From: Tricholomella constricta
Taxonomy: Eukaryota; Basidiomycota; Agaricomycetes; Agaricales; Lyophyllaceae
Reading direction: 5' to 3'
Assembly: GCA_013368375.1 (NCBI GenBank)
Contig: JAACJP010000042.1
Span: 248,001-312,000, forward strand
DNA: 64,000 nucleotides
Under the pieces are notes generated by a model. The model worked only from the letters and a program-made list of their open reading frames with translations, was not told the origin of the DNA and did no database searches. Shown here piece after piece: positions 11,278-23,520 of this stretch. Within the stretch, counting starts at the first letter, position 1, and every line of letters begins with the position of its first letter. The position numbers and the translations under genes were made by a program.

Positions 11278-11620
11278 TATAAGAATGTGGGTAATGTTGA
11301 AGCTACGAAACAGTTTCCTAGCATCCTGAAAGCGTACGAGGTGGTGTTTGATGAGAGCTGACGGCCTTAGAACATTTGTGCCGTAAAACAGGAGCTAATG
11401 GATAGATAACCAGTTGTGCAAAAGTCACCTGCCTCAAGCTGGGAGGCAAATGACGGCACAAGACTTAACCGTGATAACATCCAAAGTAAGTCGTCAGCAA
11501 GATTTGTTGGTGTTGCACGTTTGAGGACAATTCAAAGGCCCGGAAGAGCTTCAGCACACCATTGTTGTTCCTTGTCACACATCCATCGAGTTCGTGCACG
11601 ATTACTCTGCACATAAGATA

Positions 11621-12067
11621 ATGGGTATGCCGCGTATTTTCCCCCCTCCTCTTCCGTTCTGATTCGCCATAATCAGAAAACCCAGACTATTGACCTACCG
11701 CGAGGCGCGGCGTTTCAGGCCTCGGCAGTGTTATGTTTATGGCTTCCCACTTGACGAAGCTGGTCAAGACGCCGTAGGCGAGAAGCTCTGTCCTACACCT
11801 CCACATTCAACCTCGGCCGAGCTCGCTGAACCTCCGAACAAATTCCTTAGAGTGATATTTCACCTTTTAGAGGAATGTGACGCCGTATGGCCCCCAGACA
11901 GGGCGACGGAAATCTCGGCAGGCGAAAACCATCTGCTTATCGGCGTCACAGTGTGTAGGCGCCGAAACTATGAGCATATTCCGAAGGGCGAGGATATGGT
12001 GAAGTTGAAGGCAGCTTTCGCCGCCAATGGGTTCATCGAGGAGCCACAGTGGTTTCTCTATGATTGA
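11621..12067 (+). pseudogene. Small-protein family member 1 (frameshifted)
   Basis: Same design as the members at 36455, 41801 and 45230. The first exon is ATGG (11621-11624), the intron is 11625-11676, and the second exon ends at TGA 12065-12067. A 4-base loss just after the splice acceptor (CCC-AGA where member 2 has CCCTTACAGA) throws the exon join out of frame: 395 nt in total. The body still reads as a 125-codon frame from 11690, with CYVYGFPL, HIPKGEDM and EEPQWFLY. Either a later start is used or the copy is dead. No known family recognised. Confidence 0.6.
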
Positions 12068-12887
12068 ACGTGGTCAGGCGGTGAGCGCCGCGAGCTCTGT
12101 CTACCTCTCATTTTCCCAGCTCAACTGATTATGTACACCCTCCTCACCTGGAATGTCTGTCACCCGTGATGTTGTTGCATATTCTGCTCGCTTTACCCGC
12201 CCCATACCTCAATTCCAGCTTGCCCAAGCTGCGCTCGCCTTGCCACTCTGTGCATCCGTATTTGCATGGTGTTCGCTCAGAAAACATCAACGGTAGATTA
12301 TATGTCGTTGGCACCGCATTCACGACTATAATACGCTTGGGCGCAATTGCGACGCAAACAATGTTTGTTCGCCAGAGCGCGCAGCTCGGCGCTGTCCATG
12401 AGTCATCCTAGGCGGGCTCAACGTGGGCTACCCTTATCAGCACTTGACAACAGCTCATGAAGCCTACCTTGCAACGCGTCACCGCTGGTCTATTTTAACC
12501 CTATTGGTGAGCCCACCTCGACAAAGGGGTGGATGTGGGCAGGTAGAAAAAGCCGTGGCGTGGCCGTCCATGACCATTTATGCCCGTGTACGCCCGTGCA
12601 TGCCCGTGCCACGGTCAGCCACGGTCAGTGAATATTTCAGTGTGTTGCCGTGCGTGCCAGTGCATTACCGTGCCAAGTTTGCAAGTTTGCCAGTGTGCAG
12701 TGAGCCTCGCGCAAACAGAATACATAGGTCATTTCAATGTCAACGATTACATTCTGAGCTTTTCGCCGTACTCTATGCTTATTGCCTCTGCGTTTTTTTC
12801 ACTGGTCGTGGTGTCGGTCGCGGTTTCTTCTCGCTCACAGGAGGAGTCGGGCGTTTGACAATGACAAACTTTGGTCCTCGCTATCAT
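12068..12887. other. Downstream duplicated sequence and GCCGTGC-rich tract
   Basis: The stretch 12068-12536 is nearly identical to 42176-42634, including an 81-codon open frame from 12166 that is kept in copy B. Copy homology stops at 12536, exactly where a tract with GGGCAGGTAGAAAAAGCCGTGG and many CCGTGC units begins (about 12537-12700). Similar tracts occur at about 19989-20130, 26587-26770 and 27205-27270. Confidence 0.5.
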
Positions 12888-13385
12888 TCAATAGTGAGTA
12901 GCGATTACCGCTGTGCACTTGCAAATGCGTCTCACCTCAAGTTCAGCGTCACTCCCATCTCGATCACCATGGTTCCAATGTTCCGGTGTTCCAGCATACG
13001 GATCCCAGCCCACTTGATGGTCGCCGGCATCCAAACCCCATTGGTAATGGCCAGCAATCCCTGCTTGAGTAGAACATTCGAACATCTGCTCCTCGAGAGA
13101 GTCCAAGCACTCTCTATCAACATCAACATCTGCCCAGCTGGACGGAACACTCATTATTTGGAGTTTCCATGCCCTTTTCAGGACTTCGCCTTCAACCAGG
13201 CCTTGATTTTTCGGATGTGTCTTGAGACAACTCACGATGAAGAGAGTATGTGCATGGGCAATTGGTAACAAACCCAGCCAATCTACTCGAAGTCTCGGGC
13301 CTTTGCTGATGTGGACTTCAAACCAGTTTGCGACTTCATCAGCAGTTTGAGCAAATGGCCTGTCAGGCTTTTTCCAACTTGTCAT
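12888..13385 (-). CDS. Hypothetical ORF downstream of Plavaka
   Basis: An ATG at 13385 opens a frame of 165 codons rich in Trp, His and Asp. I recognise no family. It lies just beyond the Plavaka stop on the same strand and may be the element's 3' region or captured host sequence. Possible splice donors inside (for example GTGAGT about 13240) make the exact structure doubtful. Confidence 0.3.
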   Translation of the reverse strand: MTSWKKPDRPFAQTADEVANWFEVHISKGPRLRVDWLGLLPIAHAHTLFIVSCLKTHPKNQGLVEGEVLKRAWKLQIMSVPSSWADVDVDRECLDSLEEQMFECSTQAGIAGHYQWGLDAGDHQVGWDPYAGTPEHWNHGDRDGSDAELEVRRICKCTAVIATHY

Positions 13386-13491
13386 GACCTGTTGACCTGC
13401 GACAGGTCCACAGGCCCGAAAAGCGGAAAAGGCTCACAGGTTCTAATGTCAATAGAGGGCAAGATTGATTTTAAAGTATTGTATTTAGTAC

Positions 13492-16400
13492 CTACGTCAA
13501 AAATTCATGCATATGGTGATCAGCGAACCGATTGACAAAGAAAGCACGGAAGACATCGAGGGAAAGAGAGAAGTGAAAGCCTTCTGGCAGAGTAGAATTA
13601 TAGATTGGGAGGAGGTGTGCTGCACGGGCAATGGAGTCAATATGAATCACTTCAAGGGTGCGCCTTCGCGATGTGTCAAACTCCAGTTTCACCACCCACA
13701 GTCCAGACTCGGGATCAGGCCCATCTCCGACTGGGATTAGCCAATGAACCAAGGCACAGGGATACAGTCAACTCTGTCCTAACCCATAGCTGTAACAACC
13801 CATAATTCGTTATAACCCATAGATTTTGGCTTCCACCAAGTTGGTTCGCAGGGAAATTTGGGAAACCTCCCATACTCCATAACCCATAGGCCTCGGAGGG
13901 TTTCAATAACCCATAATGTGGTACAAATGTATCACTATGGCTCACAGTGTTCAATATTTCAAGTCTGGAGGTCATGAGTAAAATTGCAGGGGCTAAGGTA
14001 TGGCCGAATTTGCCTGCCGTGCTCAAAATCAGACGTCAGGGGCGTTGTCTGCGTTCACCCGGACTCATCGGCAAAAGCCGACGCGACTTGCAATGTCGAC
14101 AAAAGCGCTCGACGTGCTCAAAGCAGACCTTCGTCGACTCAAGGAACAAATCAAGGCATATAAAAAAAATTGACCAAGCTGTCCTAGCGAGACGTAAAGC
14201 AGAGGAGGGTCGGAGCAGAACGGTGGCAATGTCATGGATGACGAAGAAACCATCGAGGAGAAGCCATCTCGATAGGAAGCTCTTGCAGCTGCCTCAACCA
14301 TCGCTGTATATGTTGCAGACCTCGATGATCCTTTCACGCGCAAGTTGGAAATTGGGAAATTGTCCTCGCGGGTTTCGGTCGCCAGACGCACCTGAATCAG
14401 TTTGATTCGCTCTACCCTACAAGGATCCCCGATTATTTTGTTTCCCAAAGCTCTTAAGTACTGACTACATAGAGAATATGATGTATATTGTCATGAATAC
14501 ACTATTTTTTCACTTTTTAAGTGTTGAGAACGACCCTATAATGATCTCTCCTGTACCCCATAATCTGTAATAACCCATAGATTTCGGCTTCCACCGAATG
14601 CTATGGGTTAGGACAGAGTTGACTGTAATAGATATCACGAAAGGTGAAGGAAAAAAAAAGCAGGACACGGCCGACAGTCATGCCCAGCATCCCTGGTCAA
14701 TCTGCATTGGTGTCAACAAGAACTGTGTCATATCGCAGATACTCCCCACGCCAATTTGGGTTCGAACGGATACGCTCACGGTGCATGCCACCAACACCGC
14801 AGACATTACTTGGGGCATAGAAATGTGCCACAGTGGAGTGGTAGACAGATATCCGACCATGGAATGAAGGACATTCGTTGAGAGGAACCAGGTCAGCTGA
14901 GATGTCGGAGTCGGGGTGAAGCCAGGCCCAGAGAAAGCGACGCAAAGCTTCAGGAAAGCGAGGAAGATTGATGTGTTGTGCAAGTGGCTGAAGATAGTGA
15001 GGATATCGAGATTCTGGACTAGCTTGTAAGTTCACAATACCCAGGAGTTGTGAATATAAACATACCCGCACGCCGTGCAAGTTTGACGGGTGATAGAACC
15101 TTTGGACCTGATACTGGGCCAAGGTCCTCATCCTCGTCATCATCGTCATTTTCTGATTCCTCCAACGGCTCAGGCGCACCACCTTCGAGGACGATTATAG
15201 TGTAGGATGATGTCGACCCAGCCATCATGCCTTGCCTTGTAAATTCACGGCGCGCTGCGGCAAGCTTCTCTAGTCGCAGTATGGTCCGGAGCATCCGAAC
15301 CAGGGCATTAAATCGGTTTGAGCGTTGCCACGGCTCCTTGACGGCCTTGATGTGCTTTGATTCGGTGATTGACGAGCACAGCCCATTGGGCGAGCCAAAG
15401 AGACGAATGGAAGGTACATAGTGCACGAGAGAGTGTTGGCATGGGAGAGAGATGTCGACATGCACACCTGATTGAATAAAGATATCGCGATGGCGATGGA
15501 AGCGATCCAGGGCTTGTTCAAGTTGCTGCAGGGTTGTGAGGGAATGAGAGTTGCGGCGTGCGAGGTAGCAAAGATCAAGGAATGCGGAGATGCACTGAAT
15601 CATCGCAGAAGGGACATATCCAATGATGGCAGAGAGGAAGACCTGATAACAAAGTCAACGAAATATATCAACAGAGATCACACATGCACTACCTTCATCA
15701 ATGCCTTCGAGTCGTCGCCCGTCCACTGCTGAAAACCTCAACCATCAGGAAAGCGGCGAAGGCCAGGAAAGGGCGGGACAGCTGATATTCTTATGGAGAC
15801 ATCTCAGTTGATCAGAGATATGGAGATATATAATAGGCACTTACTGACGGTCAATGTCTTGTGTAATCTCCAGTGCCCGAGCTTCGCCATATTCCAACTT
15901 CAAATACCGATACACCCAAGTAACGAGCTGGTCCTTAAAAGTTCCCTTGATGACTTGATGAAGGAGATCCGGCGACAAGAGCTCATGAATGTCGGCGCGC
16001 GGGAAGTCGACCGTAAAGGGCTATAGTAATTATGTCATGAGCTAGCCATGTTCATGTGTTCAGGTAGAACTGTACATACCACAACATCCACACGTATTCC
16101 ATGTTCTCGCCAGAGGATGCCAGGGTCGAAGGCCTGTATCAGAACTTTGGTTCGTAGATGCGAACGTGGGATCACATCGGGATTGCCGAGAAAATCAGGC
16201 TTTGCTTCGCATCTAAGGGCAATATATATCAGGCATCATTCAGGTTCGAAAGGATGACCACGCACTTGGGGCACCAATTATTTACAATCCCGGAAAGGTA
16301 TACTTGTTCCGGATAATCTGCGATATATGGCCCGAGCCCAAAGTACGCGCGGCGGAGATGACCATCGGGACAAGGAACAAGCTCAGGTGCCGACATCCCA

Positions 16401-17547
16401 TCCTTCAATGTGCAAATATACGAGCCAGGCAGGCGTGATAAAGCTGGCAAACAAATGTTTGATACAGAGGAGTCTTCCGTTGCTTCTTACTCGCTGAAAG
16501 CAAATCAGCCGCGAAATTTAAAGCACATACTTTTTGGGATAGGCAAGAAGGCTGCAGGGGTAATTGCATTTCCGTGAGCTCTCCGTGCAGTGTTTGTAAT
16601 GCCGCCAGATGAAATGTAGACCGGATGATATTGCTGATGGCTGGTAGCGACAGATACAGTGGTCTTGCCACTACCAGCAACGACGGGAACGAACATGGCG
16701 CCAATTGCGTCATCTCCATGTTCGGCGAAGATCTGGTCCTGTAAAACATGTCTCAGAGAAAAGTGATAAAATAATGTGCTTGTGACGTACCGCTTGTTTC
16801 CAAGCCCAATCCGCAGACATTAAATTCGACCAAATTCTATTGCCCTGTGCATCGAACTGCATATACGGGCCGTAATGAATGTTGCCTTTGAGGTCTGGTG
16901 TTCGGAGTTGCTCTAAAATCAGTAAGCGAGTATCACGGGTACACAACTCGAATTCTTCATCCATCCACTTTGGAGCTGTACCCTCTGGCCGAGGACCTTG
17001 ATACTTAATTCTATACACCTTCCATGGAGAGGTGCCCTGCCATATCGCATCAATGGTCCTGTATATCTCTTCAACATTGTTCCATGGCAAAATATCCCCG
17101 TGCTTTGCGATGGCCGCGGCCCAGAGATCAATTGCTGTGTCAACCTGTGCCTTGGACGCTTGAAGCTCGACAAAATGAAAGGAAGCAAAGTCGAAGAAAA
17201 GTCGTCCCTAAAAGGAGACCAGGGATTTTCGGGATCAAGGGTGGGGGTCAAGGGCACTGGAGGTGCGTGAGGGGGAAGGAGGTTGCCATTTTCATCGCAG
17301 GGCCTTGCTACAGATGCTATATTGTAAGTGATGTGAGTATAGAATAGCAAGATAGCTCACCTGTAAATACAGGATGTCGGACGTAGGTGAATGAGTGATT
17401 TTCTGCCCGGTCCTCGTCATCAGGTGGGGGAGTGAGTTCTCGATGGTGGGTGTTGACATGGTGTGTCAAGCCACCTTGGTTTCGAAACTGTCGGGGACAG
17501 TGGGCACAACGAATATAAGGTGCAGCGGATGGTGTTGCATTGGGCAT
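13492..17547 (-). pseudogene. Plavaka (CACTA-like) transposase, interrupted
   Basis: ATG at 17545-17547. The N-terminus has a C2H2 finger (C-x2-C-x12-H-x3-H). Later blocks are typical of agaricomycete Plavaka transposases: GDWAWKQA-type (about 16800), KTTVSVAT (about 16650), GLGPYIADYPEQ (about 16340), DLLHQVIKGTF on the minus strand (about 15945), CQHSLVHY and NGLCSSITESKHIKAVKEPW (about 15350-15440), GGMHRERIRS (about 14780), and the C-terminal HLDSIARAAHLLP-like block (13492-13700). Several short introns are needed. An in-frame TGA at 14697-14699 and an 861 bp transposon at 13765-14625 break it. Plavaka enzymes cut and paste DNA; this copy is disabled. Element ends were not found. Confidence 0.85.
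13765..14625. mobile_element. Non-autonomous TA-target transposon nested in Plavaka, 861 bp
   Basis: Perfect 26 bp terminal inverted repeats begin CAGTCAACTCTGTCC. TA flanks lie at 13763-13764 and 14626-14627. Ignoring the element and one TA restores an uninterrupted Plavaka frame (DIYYPCALVHW). The motif AACCCATA recurs at least five times near the left end and again near the right, as expected for subterminal transposase-binding repeats. No transposase is visible inside. Confidence 0.9.
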
Positions 17548-17726
17548 AGTATTGAGAAGGTGTGTAAAGGACGTGTTGTATTTCAAAGAACTAGAACGAG
17601 GAAAATTTCAAAGCCAAACACCGAAAAGAAAACACATGGTTGTGCCTTTCCTACCTTGACTCGGTCGATACTGTCCCACTCCCGCTACCCTCCAACATTG
17701 TGTACCGTTCCCTCTAGTCTGTCGCT

Positions 17727-19760
17727 ATGCTCCCTCGACGATCAGCTCGACATTCGACATCCGAAACGGCAGAATCTACAGACCAATCTCAGTCAGCATT
17801 CTTGGCGAAACCCAAATCTTCATCAAATGTGAAAAAACGAGCCCGCGCAAACACTCAGCTCCCAAATGAAGCCCAAGTGGCTGAGCCCCACGTAGTCGTG
17901 AAGATACAGACGAAAAAACAAAAGAAATATGTGCGTACCAAGTTTCTCATATAGTACGCTCTCTCAACTCCATGCACAAGCCTCCAGCTCGCGATGCCCT
18001 TCCTGCTCATGGACGAAACGCTCATCCGGGACAGCCTGATAAGCCCAAGGTGTATCAGACTCCACTTCAGATGCAGAAAATGAGGGATGAGGCAGCCATT
18101 CTTGATGCCCAAATCGAAGCTATGCAGATCGAAAAGCTACGCCTATCCAAGGAACTCAACGCCCGCCATGCTGAGGTCAGCACAGCCCAAGTGGCATTGA
18201 TTCAGATGCTGTCGGACTTGAAGAATCATTACAACATATCAGATAACATGAATGAAGAAGCAGACGACGATTTTATCGATGATGTTGAACAGGAAGAGGG
18301 GGTAATGCAGCAACAAGATCCCAGTGATGAGGAACAAGAGTTCTTTGAGGTGTACGATGATGGTGACGGAGAAGATTTGTTGATGGATCATGTTGCGCGG
18401 TCGCCAGAAGCACTTGAACCGAAAACTGCAGTAAGTGTCGTGATCGAATCTTGTAGCTCGAAAGACTGAGATACATGAACAAGGCAAAGGCGAACAAGTC
18501 AACGGTGAAGTAGAGAGCTGAGACGAAGGAGTTATCAAGCCTGAAAGGGATGGCAAAAGAACGGTAAGCGTTAGCGACGGTTAACGTTTCATCAAACACT
18601 GATCTACAATGACGTGACTCACAGTCCGGACCACCTTGCAGGAATAAACCAGCAATGGCTCACGGCCACCCTCGCATCACGCTCTAAGAAAAAATCTTCT
18701 GCAAAGAACAACACCATTGGTGGCCTCGATGACAATGATGTGAATGATACAGCTCTCAATGTCGGTAACGTGAAGATTCAAGTGGCAGAGTGGAAAAATG
18801 AGGTGCACCATACTTAATTTTTTCTTACATCACATTTCTCATCATTCTTTCGTCAGTACGTTGACGTTGGAGACACTGATTTGGAAGATGACCACGACAC
18901 GGCCTGGGCATCAGCACCAAAACAGAAGACACCCCGTCTCACAAAGCTCAAGGCTGTGACAAGCCAGCAGTATCTCAAGACTCCTTCAGCAGCGGTCAAA
19001 GCTTCGTCATCTGCAACACTCACTCCCAGATCCACCATTGTCAAGACGAACTCTTTTATTCTTGCAAACTCCAGTTTTCAAGACGACCTAGATGAAACAA
19101 CTGAACATCCGAAGTTTTTGGCCAGTATTTGGGAGTCGCAGTTCCTCCCAACCATGTATCATCTCTTTTTCTCATCTGAGAATGTGTTTGCTATTCTGAC
19201 AAAGGGCTCCGACAAACTTCTTCAATTTATTGCGAAGGTTCTCGATGTCGTGGTTCCCGGTCATTCTTACACCGTCCGGGAGGGTACCAAGATCTATGCA
19301 ACTGTATGTCCTATCTCTTTATATCAACTGCGAACTATTCACTCATCCTCCTCTAGGTTTATGATTACCTTGGTGAAAAGGTATCAAAGCTTGGTTCTTG
19401 AGGGATAGAGGTCGTCGACACCTTCCTGAAGCAGCCAGACTATTCTGATAATCCCGAGGTGACACGCCGTTACATCAAGTGGGCTCTACGGGGTGACGGG
19501 CCATCCATCTATGGAAGACCAATGCCAGAAGAATGCAAGGTGAAGATGAAGAAGAAAGAAGATGGCTACATTGTACGCTTCAATATATCTGTGTGTGTTG
19601 TTAACTTACTTGTTCATCAGGCCCCAAGGGAAGCGTTCGAGTCCCAATTCATCATCGATACTGCTAGCCCCTTCCTCAAGCTTACGAAGGGATCTGTGGG
19701 GAATTTTGGATGGCCGTATGGGGGTGTTGCCTTGGCCGTTGTATCAGTGAGTCTTTTGAA
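17727..19760 (+). pseudogene. Divergent gene next to Plavaka, broken
   Basis: ATG at 17727. Clear exons are 17727-17930 and 17981-18430. Later pieces are at about 18626-18804, 18859-19300, 19359-19609 and 19622-19747. The N-terminus is basic and Ser/Thr-rich. Residues about 85-145 look like a coiled coil (MQIEKLRLSKELNARHAEV) followed by an acidic run. The C-terminal part carries SIWESQFLPTMYHLFFSS, RRYIKWALRGDGPSIYGRP and FGWPYGGVALAVVS. This layout resembles a repetitive family of agaricomycete hypothetical proteins, possibly transposon-linked; that is inference. An in-frame TGA at 19399-19401 (probably from CGA) and a missing 3' end mark it as a relic. The exon join around 18431-18625 is uncertain. 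Confidence 0.55.
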
Positions 19761-20440
19761 AAGCATAATGTGATTCTGAAAGTCATTAACACCTTTTTGT
19801 GTGTCTTTCACACTTTTCACAAGTAAAAACGGCTTTTCCAAGCAAAGTGACTGGGCTTGCAAAAGCCACGTGTCTTTCCGGCTTTTCGTCTTTTTCGGCT
19901 TTTAAAAGCCACAAAAGCCGCAGCAAAAGACGCCGGAGTTTTCCTGATGATTTATGTACCTGTAGAAATAAGTAGACGTTAATTCTACGGGCAAACAGAA
20001 AAAGCCGTGGCGCTGCCGTGCACGGCCGTGTGTGACCTTGCAGTGCCGTGTATGTACCGTGTATGTGCCGTGCATGTGCCGTGCATGTACCGTGAACGAG
20101 GTACTGCGTTCAGTGCAGTGCCGTGTTGCATGAACTTGCATGATATTGGTTTCAGGAAAAATAATGAAGATATTTATATTAGAATTGTGATTCCTGCCCG
20201 TCAGTACTACGGGCCAGTCAAAGAAGAATTGCACTTCAGTTTTTTATCTTGCCCAAGGGCCGTGGCCTTAATCGTCGCCTCTTGTCACTGACAGGAGAAG
20301 GAGTCGGAGAAACACACTAAAACCATGTGAAGTCTTTACTGGAAGAGGTGGGCGTGTAAGTCTCTCTCTAGGTAGGAAACAAAACTGGTCCGTTGCAGTG
20401 GCCGGAACTCGATCCTGGACCACATTCTCAATGATCCCAA
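19761..20440. other. Repeat-rich spacer
   Basis: No gene seen. At 19828-19920 the heptamer GGCTTTT and its complement occur about six times, including the palindrome GGCTTTTAAAAGCC. From 19989 a GCCGTGC/CCGTGTATG-rich tract starts. The copia element begins at 20441. Confidence 0.5.
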
Positions 20441-20724
20441 TGTTGCGAGTGTTTTGGCGGGGACGACGAACACCGAAGGATCTCGGGTGTGACTTCTCTC
20501 AGTGAGCACTTAGGACTGGGGTCCGGAAGTGTAAGTGAAATAGAGTAAGTAAGTATGATTAGTGTGTAGCGTACCTGGGGTCCGGAAGTGTAAGTGAATA
20601 GAGTAAGTAAAGAACTCTAGTCTACGGATGAAAAAGATATCTATCGTAGTCACGTGCATCTGGATCAATAGGTAGAGATGGAGGTAAGTATGTAGCCGGG
20701 GCAGTAAGAATAACAGCTGCGACA
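20441..20724 (-). repeat. 3' LTR of copia element 1
   Basis: Reads TG...CA in both directions (TGTTGCGA ... TGCGACA on the plus strand). The purine tract AGGTGGGAG (minus strand, 20725-20733) lies just inside. It contains two near copies of a 40 bp unit around GGGGTCCGGAAGTGTAAGTGAA. Confidence 0.92.
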
Positions 20725-22876
20725 CTCCCACCTGATGAATTCCTGGACTACATCACCGAAGTCTCATTTGGGGGGGTCGAAGACCTACCAATCCCATTCG
20801 TCGCCTGAATTTTTCGACCGTGTCGCGAGGGAGTGATTTCGTGAGGATGTCGGCGGTCATGTCAGTCGTTGGGATAAATGATGGGGAGACCTTCCCGTCC
20901 TCAACGGCTTTCCGGAGCCAAAACCAGTGACGGTCTAAGTGTTTGAGACGTCCCATGTGCTCCGGGTGCTTCGTCACGGAGATCGCGGACTGGTTATCCA
21001 TGTTCATGCGCGATGGGCCGGTCTGCTGTGATCCGATGTCAGCGAGGAAATTTCGCAGCCAGCACAACTCGCGGCCCGTCTCGCTTGCAGCGACGAATTC
21101 TGCTTCTGTAGTAGACAGTGCGATGATACTTTGCAGCCGGCTGGCCCTGCTGACTGCGCCGCCAGTGACTAGGAGGAGCGTACCGGTGGTAGATCGTCCG
21201 TTATCATTGTTGCCCCCATGATCGGCGTCTGAGAAGGCCTGGAACAGCGAGCCGGCGGGGGCGAGCACGGAGGCTGCAGCGGAGTACTCGATACGGTAAT
21301 CGAGTGTTCCGTGAACATAGCGTAGAAGGTGCTTGACAGCCTTCCAGTGCGCGGGGCCGGGATTCATATTGAATCGACATAGCACTCCCACCGTATACGC
21401 TATGTCTGGTCGAGTACAAGGCGCGAGGTAGAGCAGCGGACCGGTTGCTTGGATGTATGGAATGTCGCGCATTGCCTCCAATTCGGCTGGTGAGGTGGAG
21501 CACTGTAGCTTGCTGAGCTTCAGGCCGATTGCCATGGGCGTCGGGGCGGGCGCACAGTTGAGCATCCCGAAGCGAGAGAGAATCTCGATGGCATAAGCAT
21601 GCTGGTCAATCCAGAGCGTTTTGTTGGGACGATCCCGCGTAACACGAACACCAAGGAGATCTGTGGTAGGACCGAGGTGGCGAAGGGTGAAGTGCTTGCG
21701 GAGCTGCGCAATGGTGTGTAGAATCGCAGGCATGGAGGCGGAGGCGAACGTCAAGTCGTCGACGTGTATGGGAATGATGATACGCACCTCGTCCCGTAGG
21801 TAGACATAGACACAAGGGTCGGAGACGATACGCGCAAACCCTAGGGACAGGAGGACTGTGTGCAGGCGCTTATGCCAGAGGAAGGCGCCCTGCTTCAAAC
21901 CATAGACGCCTTTTTGTAGCAAACCAACCGGCATGCCATCACTCGATAATTGAGGTGTATTGGCTGGCGGCTTTGAAGGAAATCCGTCAGGTAGGCGCAT
22001 GTAGATCTCCGTGTCAACGTCGCTATGGAGGAAAGCGGCGGTGATGTCGACAGATTCGAGGTGCATGTCCTCCGAGCCGGCGATGGCGAGGATCGTGCGC
22101 ACAGCATTCCAGTGTGCGGTCGGGGCGAACGTTTCGTCAAAATTCACGCCGGGGCGCTGGCTGAAGCCTTGCGCCACTACACGTGCCTTGAAACGGTCGA
22201 TTGCACCGCTAGGGAGATGCTTCACCTTGAAAACCCATCGAGAACCGATGGTTTTCTTCCCAGCGGGGAGATAAACGACACGCCAGGTTCCATTGGACTG
22301 GTGAGTGTTCATCTCCTCGCACATGGCCTCATGCCATTTTGCGGCGTGCTCGCTCTCCATCGATCGCCTCCTTGAAGGAGCGTGGGTTGGTGTCATGGGT
22401 ACCCACCTTGTAAGCACCAATGCCAGCGTAGCTCGCAAAAGCGGCACCATTGCCGCCTGGGCTGATTCCATGCTCGACGAACGCGCGCCCTGCTGCCATC
22501 AGCGCCTCTGCTGAGGCGAGGTTGACCACCAGGTCAACCTCCTGCTCTCCCAAGTCATCTAAAGCGCCAACCTCTGCTTCCCACAGCGGTGGTGCACCTG
22601 GTATATCCGGTGCAGCTGGCGGTGGGTCGGGCAAAGGTACAGGGGGTGCAGCGCGTGCGTTTGCGCGCTCCCGCGCTTTCAGTTCCTTGTGATCGGTCTG
22701 ACGTTGGACGGCGTCATCATAGGCATGGTTGGGATGGAAAGCGGGCCCCCCGCGGTCACGTAAACAACGAGGAGAGGGTGGTGGTGGCGGCGGCACAATG
22801 TCGTCAACTGGTGGGTGCACCTGATCAACTGCCCCAGCAGGATCCGGTGCAGCTCCCACCGCTTCTGGTAAATCAC

Positions 22877-23023
22877 TGCAGGCGTGCATCATGGCCTCCA
22901 CGACGCATGGTCCGTGCAGCTTACAGAACTATAAATACATTGTGGTGTACCGTATATAGATCTATCTTACCATATCCTGTCTTTCCCGCCCTACCGTGAG
23001 ACTTGCTGAGGTTAACGCCTCCA
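22877..23023 (+). repeat. 5' LTR of the TRIM
   Basis: 147 bp, TG...CA, near-identical to 23521-23667. It contains a TATA-like CTATAAATA near 22930. Confidence 0.85.
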
Positions 23024-23025
23024 TT

Positions 23026-23043
23026 TGGTGACGACAGTGGCAT
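23026..23043 (+). promoter_or_regulatory. Candidate tRNA primer-binding site of the TRIM
   Basis: Starts TGG two bases after the LTR. Its complement ends CCA, preceded by a discriminator A, a 7-base acceptor strand, a 5-base T-stem strand and GAAT of a T-loop, which is the form of a tRNA 3' end. The tRNA species was not identified. Confidence 0.6.
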
Positions 23044-23520
23044 TCGTACCCGCAACTGTCTGTCTGGATCACCGTCCGCTTCCGGTTAATGAAGCAGTCT
23101 ACCACCGACACCAATAACAACACCCCCCATCTGCGGCTTCTGACACCGACTCTCCTTTCCAAATCCAATCAACACTCCATGCACCAGCACCCTCGCGGTG
23201 CTTTTAAAGTGCTTTTTCTGTTTCCGACACCTGCAACTGTTTTTACCTGGTTTTCTCGGTGCTGGAGGGTAGTAAAGGTGATGGGCTTGAGGGCTGCGAT
23301 GAGGACGTCGCGATGTGGAGGTGGGGCACATGCAGACAGACACTTCCGCATTAGGACAGATACACTGCGCATTCGGCATCGCATCACGCTTGGAGATGTT
23401 TCACGGTTTCCCATCGCGCCTAGGTACAGCTGGGGTGATTTAGGGTTGTGTGTTTGGTTTCTGAGCTTAGGTTCATGTTTGGATCGCAACGAGGACGTCG
23501 CTATTTGGGAGTTGGGCACA

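Larger units (their letters stand above)
8489..11620. other. Long stretch without a firm gene, shared by both duplication copies
   Basis: Includes the reductase upstream region and sequence conserved with 39572-41800. Open frames seen in both copies (9847-10041 minus; 10051-10290 plus, 79 codons, with one possible membrane segment) are kept with mostly conservative changes, but I cannot build a full gene. A TG-rich stretch, CTGGGGTCTCT, repeats at about 9320-9380. The second DNA transposon lies at 10449-11277. Confidence 0.5.
5207..12536. repeat. Segmental duplication, copy A
   Basis: Collinear, in the same orientation, with 38261-42634. Homology starts a few bases past the reductase stop codon and ends at the sequence CAAAGGGGTGGA. 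Copy A is longer mainly because of two TA-flanked DNA transposons (5902-7871 and 10449-11277) that are absent, with clean empty sites, from copy B. Removing them leaves about 4.5 kb against 4.37 kb in copy B. Confidence 0.93.
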
